A program made the translations under genes and the position numbers. The notes below the pieces were generated by a model, which was given only the letters and a program-made list of their open reading frames with translations, had not been told where the DNA came from and made no database searches. Source: Ostrinia nubilalis (Eukaryota > Arthropoda > Insecta > Lepidoptera > Crambidae). From it: a DNA stretch of 64,000 nucleotides. The stretch lies in NCBI RefSeq assembly GCF_963855985.1, contig NC_087104.1:8866001-8930000 (forward strand), in the 5' to 3' direction. Of this stretch, positions 48,521 to 59,466 are shown in pieces (the first letter of the stretch is position 1; each line of letters opens with the position of its first letter).

Positions 48521-48997
48521 GTGAAATTCACCAATTTCATTAATTTGGATAGTTGTACCACAAAACTTCGTGTAGTATTTGATGGTTCCATGCTAACTGA
48601 AAAGAAGGTGTCACTCAATAACATGTTGCTCAACGGTCCTGTAGTTCAGAGTGATTTGTTTGAAATTTTACTAGCTTTCAGATTAGAAAAGTTGTATTTT
48701 ATATGCGATATTACAAAAATGTTTAGATGCATTGAAATAGATCCCAAGCAACGATCTTTGCAAAACATACTTTGGCGTGAGTCACGAGACGACCACATTA
48801 AATGTATACAGTTAAACACCGTTACCTATGGTCTCAAGTCATCCTCGTACCTGGCTACGCGTTGTCTCATAGATCTTGCTGATAAATATAAGGATTTATA
48901 TCCACGTGCATCATCAATACTTAAGAACAATACCTTCGTAGATGATATGCTCCCAACCACTAACACTGAAACTGAATTGATGAAGCCCAGACTGTAA
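48521..48997 (+). pseudogene. BEL/Pao RT fragment, second copy
   Basis: Repeats the first ~153 codons of the reverse transcriptase of 45152-48139, through FVDD, then diverges at 48980 and stops. The downstream DNA (48980-49045) looks like a LINE 3' end with an (AAAT)n tail. Confidence 0.85.
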
Positions 48998-49041
48998 ACT
49001 GTTTGTATACCTATTACAAATAAATAAATAAATAAATAAAT
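48980..49041 (+). repeat. LINE 3' tail with (AAAT)n
   Basis: CTGTAAACTGTTTGTATACC followed by (AAAT)n at about 49015-49041, the usual end of a non-LTR element, here abutting the truncated Pao RT. Confidence 0.5.
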
Positions 49042-49244
49042 AAATATATATATAAAAGAAAGTCGTGTTAGTTACTCCACTTATAACTCAAGAACGGCTG
49101 AACCGATTTAGCTGAAAATTGTCAGGGAGGTAGTTTAGAGCCAGGAGAAGGACATAGGATACTTTTTATCCCGTTCGAAATTTAAAAAAAATGTCTGCTT
49201 ATTTATTGCCATTAAGGCGGAACAAAGTTCGCCGGGTCAGCTAG
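49042..49244 (+). mobile_element. Non-autonomous Helitron, third family
   Basis: TATATATATAAAAGAAAGTC start, CAAGAACGGCTGAACCGATT middle, CGCCGGGTCAGCTAG next to T at the end. Near-identical in content to 21956-22157. Confidence 0.85.
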
Positions 49245-49371
49245 TTGTTAATTAAAAGCTGTTTATAAGGCTTACGCCCTTTGTGACAATAGAAAGGTAG
49301 GTAAGATTTGTGTTTGAATCTCGAAGAGAATGAACAGATAATTTAAGTACATAAAGTATTATACATATAAA

Positions 49372-49582
49372 TCTATATAAATAAAAATGAATTGATGTTC
49401 GTTAGTCTGATTATAACTCGAGAACGGCTGGGCCGATTGAGCTGATTTTGGTTTTAAAATGTTTGTCGTAGTCCAGGGTAGGTCTAAAAGGTGAGCAAAT
49501 ACGCGGGCGATATTGTTTTTCTGTGACAGACAAAATTCCACGCGGGCGAAGCCGCGGGCGTAGCTTTCCGCCCGCGGCTTCT
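49372..49582 (+). mobile_element. Chimeric Helitron
   Basis: The first ~130 bp match 40761-40949, but at about 49500 the sequence switches to the 3' half of the 40524-40756 family (GTTTTTCTGTGACAGACA) and ends in a perfect hairpin GAAGCCGCGGGCG / CGCCCGCGGCTTC. Confidence 0.7.
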
Positions 49583-49848
49583 TCGGGGAATTCGGCGGAA
49601 TATTGAATGGCTGAAGTCTATTGATATTCAGCAAAATATTTTGCTGAACATCGCTGGAATACATGTAATAATTCCATTCTCATAAACATCTGTATAATGC
49701 CGACAATGTGAAATCGAACAAAGTAATTTCTGGCAAATTATTCCCGGATTGTAGAGAGAAATTACAAATGTAGGCGTCACAGATCAATACACTCAATGGA
49801 TGCTATTTAAAAAAAAATCTCATTTAAAAACCAAGCAGAGACAGTATG

Positions 49849-49942
49849 GCTGAGTTTCACGGTTGCACCACCGTAACTTTAACCGTAACTATAACCATAA
49901 CCGGTGTTTTTTATAGACACTTGATGTTGGTGCAACCCAACC
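49849..49942. mobile_element. MITE of the GGCTGAGTTGC family
   Basis: GGCTGAGTTTCACGGTTGCA at the left, TGTTGGTGCAACCCAACC at the right. Third copy after 951-1062 and 44166-44605. No clean duplication. Confidence 0.6.
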
Positions 49943-50029
49943 TGTTTCGTGTAATTTTTTCGAGCAGCGCAAATACTGCACTTTGAATGGCATATTCCTA
50001 CAACTGGCGTTGACAAGATAATCTAGGTT

Positions 50030-50110
50030 ACTTTTTAGGGTTCCGTAGTCCTGACAAGGAACCCTTATAGTTTCGATATGTCTGTCTGTCTGTCTGTCCG
50101 AGGTTTTGCT
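50030..50110 (-). mobile_element. Partial GGGTTCCGTA repeat
   Basis: TTTTTAGGGTTCCGTAGTCC ... GGAACCCTTATAGTTTCG then (TGTC)n: inverse of the end of 21446-21900. The following ~180 bp may be a divergent continuation. Confidence 0.65.
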
Positions 50111-50497
50111 TGGAAACTACTGGCACTAGAGAGCTGTAATTACATTAATATATCTGGGACTAAGAAATACTAAGGATGAAGATTGAGACATCTTTTTGAA
50201 CTACTAGATCCTTGCAGCCAGCCTGACCCTATTTTTAAGGCACTTTGGTTAGACTCAAACTATTGCCACAGATAACTTGCGATTGAAGAGATCAATCCTC
50301 GCAGTCTAGGCTACACAGTAGTCTGTAATACGAATAGATTGGGCACTGTCGCTCCATCACGCCTCCCCTTACACCTTCATATTCTTTTGTCGACTCATTG
50401 TTGTGAAAATCCCATTTCACTGATGCGATGATGTGATACTTTTATGTTCCACGCTTTCTGGAGTATTACGAGAAATGGCGGTAATCATTATTAGATA
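50111..50497. other. Noncoding DNA, possibly repeat-derived
   Basis: No gene recognised. Confidence 0.35.
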
Positions 50498-50704
50498 CTA
50501 GCTTTTTCCCGCGGCTTCGCCCACGTGAAATTTCGTTTGTCACCGATCGTCACGAATTATAGCCTATATGTTATTCTGGGTTATAAACAATAATACTGTA
50601 AAGTTTCATCAAAATCCGTTCAGTAGTTTTTGCGTGAAACAGTAACAAACATGTTAACATCCAGACATCCATACAAACTTTCGCATTTATAATATTAGTA
50701 GGAT
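50498..50704 (-). mobile_element. Non-autonomous Helitron
   Basis: CTAGCTTTTTCCCGCGGCTT at the left, TCGCATTTATAATATTAGTA at the right; a complete inverted copy. Confidence 0.85.
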
Positions 50705-50827
50705 AGCTGCTTGATTAATGTAACAATATTTGCTAAGAGTCCAGTCATTTGAGCATAAAAGACACGATACTTTTGAGACAAGTTTTAGAACGCCAAAATG
50801 AACCTTTCCTCGGAAGGAAATATATAT

Positions 50828-51035
50828 ATTTATAGCCACGATAGCCGAACGGTGAAGGGGTCGGAGTGGCCGACTCGAGATCCGAGGAACGCGGGTTCGA
50901 ATCCCACCGCCGCGCCGCTCGACTATTGTGGTGAGCCCACTCGTAACACAAGCTTATTTAGCTTACCACGAGAGGCTAACGGGACTATTAGTAATTTGGG
51001 CAATACAAATTGCTAATAATCTTTTAAAAAAAAAT
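50828..51035 (+). mobile_element. tRNA-derived SINE
   Basis: An A-box-like TAGCCGAACGGT at 50841 and a perfect B box GGGTTCGAATCCC at 50892 lie in a tRNA-like head. A non-tRNA body follows (CCACTCGTAACACAAGCTTA) and a short A-rich tail at ~51025. It would be Pol III transcribed and depends on a LINE for movement. Confidence 0.75.
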
Positions 51036-52850
51036 GATAATTTTTGTTGCTATTTTGACTTGACTACCTCTCACTCGCTCGCAGTGGGCTTATTATTATT
51101 TATTTAATGTGACTGACTAATCACTTGTTGATACCTAAGTGTCACAAACTCAGAAACTAAATGAGCAAAATCTCAGTACGTGACGGCCTGTACAGCAGAT
51201 TTAAAAAATCTTGCAATATAGCTGTTATTCAGATATGATATTTAAGTGTTTATCTTGATGCGATTTCGACTATCTTAGAAAGATTTCTTTTTTCTTATAG
51301 GTACATTCAAATACAGTTTTACTATCATCATAGGATCAAGGTAACCATCAATATAAATAAATAAATCATTTAGGTATCTAGTTGCTTTAGACTGAAATAT
51401 CAGCTGGAATCCAATTCAGAACTAATCAATGAATGCTTTGCTTTGAACTCTGTTCAAGCCCATTCAGGATTCGGAGCTCCAACGCCAGAAGTGACTGACG
51501 GCCAATTAATAGTTTCATAATTAGTAGTTCTGCAATACGAAGGCTAAGTTCTAGAATATAGATGCCATAATCCCAATTTAATGGGATAAACAATAATTTA
51601 TACCGTTTCGTTTTTATTGTCGAGATGTACTCGCAAATTCGCAATCTTTATTTAGTCTGAAAAATGTGTAGTGGTATTTTCTAAAGTGAGACTTTCTCAA
51701 CTTGGGGATTCGATTCACAAATGTTTCTCAGTGTTGTCAGGACATTGCAGACGAATCAATCAAGTAGGTAAAAAAAATTCGTGCTTTAGTTGACATGTTA
51801 GTCGGCTTCAGTGTGATTGAGCGAATAAAAATTTTCGGCAAAAAAATCCTTTAATTTCTTTTCTTCTCCGAAATTCATATCAGCACCTGATTGAAAATTT
51901 TCAAGGAAATTACCAATTTATCTCAGTAGAGAGGATAGCCTAAAGGCTAGGGCTAACACTCTCCACGCTGACCAGAAGGGTTGGGGAGGTCTGAGGATCT
52001 CGTATCTGTCCCTTTTACGACAATTAAAACTTATGACGTAATGTCCCATAAGTCATTACCATAAAATCAATACTTCGTGCGTAAACCCATATTGCACATT
52101 CGTCATTAACTGCTCGTGGCGACACTAATCCTCTAATGGCTGCTTTATGGGCCCCAGTTAGAGCATTTTACGGACCCATTGACTGTTTTCATGGCGTGTA
52201 ATGAAATTGAAGTCAAATCAGTTTAGTCGTTTCAAAATAGGGACTATACTTAGCACGATTCTGATACCCATGTGGCCCAATTGTTCGCGAATTTGACGTG
52301 TGCTGCGGTTGCTAGTTCAAATCCCGCAGGGAGCAAATGTTAGTGTGAGAGTAAAGGAATTACACAGCTGATCCTACCCAGAATGAAGTTTAATACCCAG
52401 AATCACCCACGTTTATGTAAAGTAAATGTAAATGTGTCTGTCTATTTATTTATGCTTTGCTTAATCATGGTCTTAATCTATGTAGTACTAGCTCTACTTA
52501 GTTTTAAATAATATATCGATGTAATTGTTTGAAAATATAATTATTAATGATCTACAAAACTCAATAAAAGTGTTCAAAACCAATAATTTGAATTCAATAA
52601 AAGGAACATTGTTTTCCAATAGTATTTTAGTGCGTATTTAACGCGTAGTAAGTAGGTATTTTAAATGAAAACAATAAACTCATTTGAAACAAGTTACAGT
52701 TACTGAAAACGTTAGCTGAAATCTGTTTATCTTCGTTTCGTACGATATATGTATCGGTGGCAAAAGTTTCTCCCCGAACATTTTGCGTTATTAATCCTGA
52801 AAGTTGGTCGTGAAGAATCCCGAAACTACATCACCCGAAAACAATTTCAC
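51036..52850. other. Noncoding DNA, nothing recognised
   Basis: 1.8 kb without a gene-like frame or a bounded repeat; the 3' flank of the minus-strand esterase. Confidence 0.4.
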
Positions 52851-55046
52851 TTAAAGTTCCACGTTGGGAAGTTTTTCCGAAAATAATTCACTTTTTAACT
52901 GATCCCAAAAGTTCACTCGTGTCTGTTCCGGCACGTCGGCCATTTTAAGTCTGCGACCCATATTCAGTGCTCTAATTGACGCGCGTCTTCGCAAAGGCTC
53001 CCATTTCAAATTTCCCAAAACCTCATCTTCTTTCACGGGCGTCGGATCTCTAAAACAAAAATGTAACTTAGTTACTAAACCATAACTCGGCTAATTCTCA
53101 ACCTAACTTAATAATAGCTTTCGTTAAATTCATCCCGAATTCTGCCACAAATTGCAAAGTATCTTGTAATTAGACTATTAAAATTCATAGCTTTGAAACG
53201 CAAGGCCACTTGGGCGTACCGCAAAAATTGAAGCATCATTATTCTTACCCGCATTTAGCGAAATTCGCCAATAACCGCGCGATTTTCTTAATGAAGAGCC
53301 TTTCATTCGACGCTTCGGCGCTATTGTACACGTCGCCGACTGATTTACATCTGAATAGGTAGCAGATTTCGTCCCCAGACGTCGCTCCAGACCAATTTAA
53401 ATGGCGCGCCGAAGAGTCCCAAGCAACATTCAAGGCGCCTCTGAACGCAAACCTAAACAAGTAGACGTTTCTACACGACGCGTCGCCCTGGAATCGCGCC
53501 TGGCGGAGCAACGGATAAATCACTTGATCCGAAACATATTTTGCATATCGTCTCAGGCTCCTTTCTCCAATGGTGCCATTAACGAAATAGAACTCCATTA
53601 TTTTCTCCCTTATCTTCCTATAGCGCTTTGATCCGTACTCGTCCTTTGTTCCTTCGAACGGCAATAAATATTGGAAGTTATAATTTAAATACTTCAAAAG
53701 CTTTTTATTTTGGATAAAACCTTTCAATTTCACCAGCGCCTCTAAACTCGTATATCCTATCATAACTTCTACGTTATTGTTTGTTAGACGAGCTTTGTAC
53801 ACTTCTATCGGTGCTTTACTCATAAATGTGTTTTTAGTCACTTCGATACTTGGACCGAAGGCATTGATTAGTCTTTGGCTGTCTCTTACTTCAGTACTGT
53901 CAAAGAGATCTTCTGAGGCTACCATCAGTTCACTAGTAGAATAGTTTGCTAGAATTTGGTAAAGATTCGTGCGATTCAACTTTTCAAACGGTCCATTCAG
54001 ATTCCAATACAGTTTGTTCATAACATCGAAATTATAGTTTCTGTAATCTGCAGGTGAGAGGGCACTACCGCCTAGGATTATAATTCTGGAAAATAAACCT
54101 TCTGCGCCTGGAGTAAGTATCAATGATGACACTATCGTGGCCGCTGATTGGAATCCAGCCACTGTTATTCTATTTGGATCACCATTAAAAGATCTAATGT
54201 ATCTTTTAATCCATTTCAGTGCCATCAAGATATCTTTTGCACCCATATTACCTTCCGCAAATTCGTCTCCGGTATTTAGAAAACCAAAAATAAATCGCCT
54301 GTAAGTAACAACGACGACTACCACTTCTTCTTCTATGAAAAAGTCTGGGTATTGCAAAACTTCATTGTGATCTGCCCAAACAACAACGGGGAGGTTCCTC
54401 GATTGATTATAAGAAATGGGCATATAAATAGTTAAATACAAGCAGTCTTCATCATAGCAGCATGCGCATTTTTTCCGTGGTTGGCTACAATCGAGGGTTC
54501 CGTTTTTCAAATATTTTTCTCTTGGTTGCTGAAAAGGAAAACGTTTATGAAGTACTTTTCTACTGCTTTATAAATAGGGATGGAAACTATTCCAAGTGGA
54601 AGTTACAAAGAGGACTACTTTGTACACGTCTAAGCGAAACTTAAAATAAACTAAATGAAGTTTAACAAATGCGCGAGTTTGAAACTTTAAGTATTTTAGA
54701 AAGCGCTAGATACTTTTTGCATTCTACGCTCAGTTTTAAAAATAAAAAGAAAATTCTAAAATGGGTACACTTTAAACTTCTTTTTTATCCCGAAATGCTG
54801 TAAAAAAATAATTTTATGTAGAATTACCTTGAATCTTAACTCACGCAATGGAGCTTCGGCATATGGTATGTCCCAAAATACAGCGAAAAGTTTTCTCTCT
54901 AAAATTGTGTTTAATTTCCTTCCCAAAACTTTACTACCTTTTACATTAACACACAAAGTATCACTCTCACTATCTCCTTCTTCCACACATAGAGAACTAC
55001 TACACTTTACTGTCAAAAGCAGAATAATTAGGTGAAAATATAACAT
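52851..55046 (-). CDS. Carboxylesterase-like pseudoenzyme 1
   Basis: Three exons on the minus strand: 55046-54828, 54528-53249, 53049-52851, giving about 565 residues, normal family length. ATG at 55046 opens a signal peptide (MLYFHLIILLLTVKC). Exon 1 ends RELRFK before GTAATT. Exon 2 opens QPREKYLKNG after TTTTCAG and ends in a split Gly codon before GTAAGA. Exon 3 gives DPTPVKEDEVLGNLKWEPL and FWDQL, the conserved esterase C-terminus, ending PNVEL-TAA. The alpha/beta-hydrolase core is clear (EDCLYLTIYMP; FNGDPNRITVAG), but the nucleophile elbow is GFQSA (Gln 200 where Ser belongs), the HGG oxyanion loop reads ADHNE, and the catalytic His is Ser in GATSGDE. The acid Glu is kept (SLEA). It should be secretory but not hydrolytic. 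The NVEL end recalls the xxEL ER-retention tails of mammalian carboxylesterases. Confidence 0.9.
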
Positions 55047-56698
55047 TATTACTTCTAAGATCTAGACCTCTAGTCATGGTGTAGGAAAAAACACTGTCAC
55101 AGTTAACATTGAAGGTGAAGTGAAGTTAAATAACACACGTCAGTAAGGAAAAGTGCTAAGAACCGTGAAGATATTTTAAAAACAAACGCTGGACGTTACA
55201 TTTGTGTTAAAATTTGTTTTATTTCGATTTAACATCGACTCTAGTAGATCCAGTAGTTGTACAACATAAAATACAACAAAGAACTGTATATATTTATTTA
55301 CAACTTTTTAAAGCCACAAGTTCCATTTTTTTTTTTAAATTTTAGACAAATTGAACGTTGGAAATGGATATTAATACAACAGGGCGTCATGTTTGGTCAC
55401 AGAATATAATATTAGGTGAGAGTTCGGTATAATGTACCGCCGGGTAAATTGGTGTACCCTCATATTTCGTAAAGTATTTATTGAATGTCTGTAATTGCAA
55501 CACTTAGCGATACACAACTAAATTCAATTAATATCGGCCATGTGGTTTTTGCCGTGACAACGAACACGTGTGTTTTATTTTGAAAAGTATTTTTTCATTG
55601 TTTTCAAGTAACTTTTGACAATGCATGTTTAGTTTGTAATTTTGTTTTCAATCACAGGGTGTTTCTAATATATTATTTAGAAGCGTAAATTAGTGTGAAT
55701 TACAATTATTTGAAACATTTTTCGATATTTGTAAGCTATATTTTTTACCGATTTTTTAAAAGAACTATCACCTAGTCGGCTAAATTGTACCACATCATGT
55801 TGTATGGAACTTTACCAAAGGATTTTGAATTTTTTTAGTAAATCATATTTTGAAGTTATAATAGCGTAGTTATGTTTGACTAACAATAAATGAAAGCAAA
55901 AGACTGCCAAAGTAGATTAGGTACAAGTGTGCGTTACGATAATTGGAATTACAAAACTTTTACTCAAAATCGTGATAACGTGTAAAACAATATCGATTGT
56001 CTATGTGATTAACTACTGTTCCTTTTCGTTACCTAATTTGTTAAGAATGTATCGTATAATATTTTGCCATAGTTTTTTTAAAGGCTTGAAATTTATTGAA
56101 ATCCAATTTAGTAACCCTGTGGTACAAATTATCGAACCGGTTGGCTAAATTCTGAACTCGTATTTTGTTGATTTGTGCTAAATATACAACAATTATGTTG
56201 ATTGATACCTACGAAATAGTAAGTTGAATAATTTCTCTTTAATTATATACCATGAACATTAGCAAAAACAAAAGAAAACTATGTGTAAAATGGGATTGAA
56301 AAAAACTGGTCCAAATTACCGGACTCTCCCTTACTATGATTTTTGTACGAAACAGAGCGTTTCAAAATAGTTAACATTTTTAAGGACCATATTGCAAAAC
56401 TTTTTATGACAGACTGAAATGCACGCAGCCGAAGCCGTGTGCAGAAACAGTACCTATTGGTATTAGTTTGAACATCAACCAAATATGTAGATAGGTATTC
56501 GTAGATGGATAGATATTCGTAAGTTTATTTCATTACCGTTTATTGTAAATGTAAATCCAAATCGTAACGTGGTTAATGATATGTTTTATTACAGCTTAGA
56601 TTAATTTGATAGTTGCTATCTGTCCCTTAACGGCACAGTAGATATTTGTCACTCGTGAATTTAATATGTCCTAAATATTTTATAGTTTGCTGTAAACA
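55047..56698. promoter_or_regulatory. Divergent intergenic region between esterase-like genes 1 and 2
   Basis: 1.65 kb of AT-rich DNA between the start of the minus-strand gene and the start of the plus-strand gene. It must hold both promoters, but no TATA or other element could be placed with confidence. Confidence 0.4.
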
Positions 56699-58793
56699 AT
56701 GTATATTCAATTACTGGTTATATGTTTAACGTTTACTTTGATAAATGCAGAGAAGCCGATTGTAGAGACAACGCATGGAAAAGTTCAAGGAAAAGTGTTG
56801 AAGTCATTACTAAATAATGTGGAATATTATGGATTTATTGGAATTCCATACGCAGTGCCTCCACTCAAAGAGCTGAGATTTTTGGTAAGACACATTTTTT
56901 CTTAAGAAATTACGTAGGTACTTCTTCTGTATGTAAACAAACACAATTTATTTCTTAGAGGCAGTTTTTAACAAGATTTTTAATGAAAAAGATGTATCTT
57001 TAAATGTAGATTACTGAATTTGATACTCAGCTTCGATGTGCCTTAGATTTTCATTTGGAATATTTCATTAAATGGTTATTTCGGTCAAATCCCAATGGTC
57101 GCTAATTCCGCAATTTATTTTCCAGCCCCCAAAACCCGCCGAGCCGTGGGACGACGTTCTCGTTGCCACGAAAGAGAAAAAGGCATGTGTCCAGTTCAAC
57201 ACGAATATCCGCAAGGGGCAGCCGATAGGCTGGTACGGGGACGAAAACTGTCTCTACCTGGACATATTCACCCCTAAACTTGATGACGAAATGCGCCCCG
57301 TCATTGTTTTCCTATACAACACACATTTCACGGGCTCCTACAATAAAACTAAAGACTACCTCCCCGATTTCTTCATAGAAGAAAACGTTGTCACAGTAAC
57401 TTTGAGTCACAGACTATCAGTTCTAGGATTCCTGTCTTTGGAAGACGAATTAGTACCAGGTAACGCAGGCTTAAAAGACATAGTTGCAGCTCTGGAATGG
57501 ACCAAAGATAATATTGTCAAGTTTGGTGGTAACCCTGATAAAATAACTCTAATGGGGTCTCAAGGTGGTGCTGTAGCTGTAGATCTACTTCTACACTCTA
57601 ACGCCAAACACCTCTTCCATTCAGCAATTTTACAAGGTGGATCTTCTTTGGCGACTTCTTATTTGCAGGAGGATCTAAAAGAACGAGCGTTCTCCTTGGC
57701 CGAACTCCTGGACAGACCTTCCAGCAGTAATATTAAACTGTTGAACGATTTAACTGAACTCCCTGCCTCAGATTTAGTGGGGAAAGAACTACATGCGAAT
57801 CCTGCAGACTACTTTAAAGAGCATCAGCGAGGGGTGCTAACTTTCGGGCCTATAGTCGAGAAGACACCGAACGGACTTTTAACTCAATATCCGGAGGATT
57901 CGCATGAAAGAATAAACATTCCCATTATGATTGGATTTAACTCTCGGGAGGGTTTAGAGGCCTCTTTGCAATATCTAAGCGAGCCGCGTTACCTCAGTTT
58001 CGTACAAAAAGACTTCCCCTTTCTAATCCCATTGCGAATCAAATTTAAATTCGATCCGCTTAACGAATTGTATTACAAGGCTGTTGATGACATAAAAGAG
58101 TTCTATTTTAAAAATGGGAGAGTGACGATTAAAAGTGTAGCTGAGTACATAACGTACATAGGCGACGTTATAACTGGATACGTCGTGGATCAAACTGTGA
58201 AAATGTATGCGAAGAGAACAGAAAGTCCTTTGTATTACTATCACTTTGATTATATCAGTGATTTAAATGAGATCAAAAACGATTTAATGAATTACGTTAC
58301 TACTGAATATGGTACTTGGGGAGCGGCGGGGGGCGACGAGCTATGTTACCTATTTCACTGCCCAGCCCTCAAGCAGTTGTACCTCAAACACAATAAATCG
58401 ATGTCGGAAGAAATAATAATCCAAAGGAAGTTGGTTAAAATGTGGACGAACTTCGCGAAATACGGGTCGGTACTCATGGCGAACATTTTAATTCATCATT
58501 CAATAAATTACTTGGGGCATTGTTGAGCTGGTTCTAATTATTCAGATTTATGGGTGAGAAATTAATTATTTTGACGTTTCAGGGACCCGACACCTGAGCA
58601 TGACGCGGACTTGGGACTGAGGTGGCCTACGTATGACCTGGAGAACAGGAAATACCTGAACATAGACAAAGAAATTACAGTGAAGTCTGACTTAAACAAA
58701 GAACGATTCAGGTTTTGGGACAATTTCATTGAGAAATGGGAACAAAGAGCTATCAATGGAATCATTAGTTCAAAGAACAAAGATGAGTTATGA
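56699..58793 (+). CDS. Carboxylesterase-like pseudoenzyme 2, KDEL-terminated
   Basis: Exons 56699-56884, 57126-58465 and 58583-58793 give about 578 residues. ATG 56699 opens a signal peptide (MYIQLLVICLTFTLINA). Exon 1 ends KELRFL before GTAAGA. Exon 2 starts PPKPAEPWDDVL after TTTTCCAG. Exon 3 starts in a split Gly codon (GDPTPEHDADLGLRWP). Conserved: DENCLYLDIFTP (~101-112), FGGNPDKITLMG. Lost: the elbow is GSQGG at 206-210 (Gln 208 for Ser), the oxyanion loop is YNTHF instead of HGG, and the His site is Gly 464 in GAAGGDE. The acid is retained (Glu 337 in NSREG). The last residues are KNKDEL, an ER-retrieval signal. The donor of exon 2 is GG|GTCGGT, weak beside GG|GTAAG in its sisters; failure to splice would give a shorter form ending at a stop 58524-58526. 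Likely an ER-lumenal non-catalytic protein; role unknown. Confidence 0.9.
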
Positions 58794-58796
58794 TGA

Positions 58797-58802
58797 AATA
58801 AA
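58797..58802 (+). terminator. AATAAA polyadenylation signal of pseudoesterase 2
   Basis: AATAAA lies 3 bp after the TGA (58791-58793), implying a very short 3' UTR. Confidence 0.6.
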
Positions 58803-59466
58803 CTTTTAATTAATTAACTTTATTTTATTTTATCGTATTTATTTTTCTTCCTTTTTCTTAATTTATGATACATAATTTAAGGAAATATACTTTTAAAACA
58901 GATTCAGTATCTATAGAATTTCCGTGTGAGGCAGGTTAAAATGAAAATTTTGAGTTCAATGTCTGCGAGATTAGAACACAACGTGGGCGTACCAAGCGTA
59001 AATTCTTATCTTGAAAATTAAAATACAAGTGAAAGCACTTAAATTATTAAAAAACTACCATTTTTATTTGAACTAACCAGCATACGGCAGCTATTCTTAT
59101 AGGAGAGATTTAAAAAAACATCAAAGTTTTGCTTAATTTTATTATTTTAGGTTCTCTATATTTCTTCTCTCAGCCTACATGCTTTCGTTGTAAAAAAGTT
59201 TAGACAGTTTATATTTCATTACACACAATAGATCAACCCTGCCTTGAATATTTTACTAGGTTTTGATTTATGAGTATGCTTAACAACAGTAAAATTATCT
59301 CGAACAGGTAGCCAAAGACGAGCGATTAATACCATAATGCTCAGGCAGAATTCTCCGATATCTCACTGATAACGACGAATACAAACCCACATAGATTACC
59401 TGCGATTATTAAGGTACACGTCAGTTGTAAACTGGTAAATTATGTGATTAGTAAACAATATATTTT
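58803..59466. other. Intergenic spacer and promoter of gene 3
   Basis: 660 bp AT-rich; no repeat or further gene seen. Confidence 0.4.

Larger units (their letters stand above)
44623..48979 (+). mobile_element. BEL/Pao retroelement, circularly permuted, gag-less
   Basis: A 3369-bp unit is followed by a second copy of its first 988 bp: 44623-45610 and 47992-48979 look identical base for base. Each 988-bp copy contains the end of integrase, an LTR-like segment and the start of reverse transcriptase. The outer borders therefore fall inside coding sequence rather than at LTR ends, and no flanking target duplication is seen. No gag or protease lies between LTR and RT. This is the order expected from a one-LTR circle read 1.3 times round, or from a misassembly. 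Confidence 0.8.

Noticed and set aside
50828..50905. Functional tRNA gene
   Set aside because: A and B boxes are present but the acceptor stem does not close, and a SINE body and A-rich tail follow.
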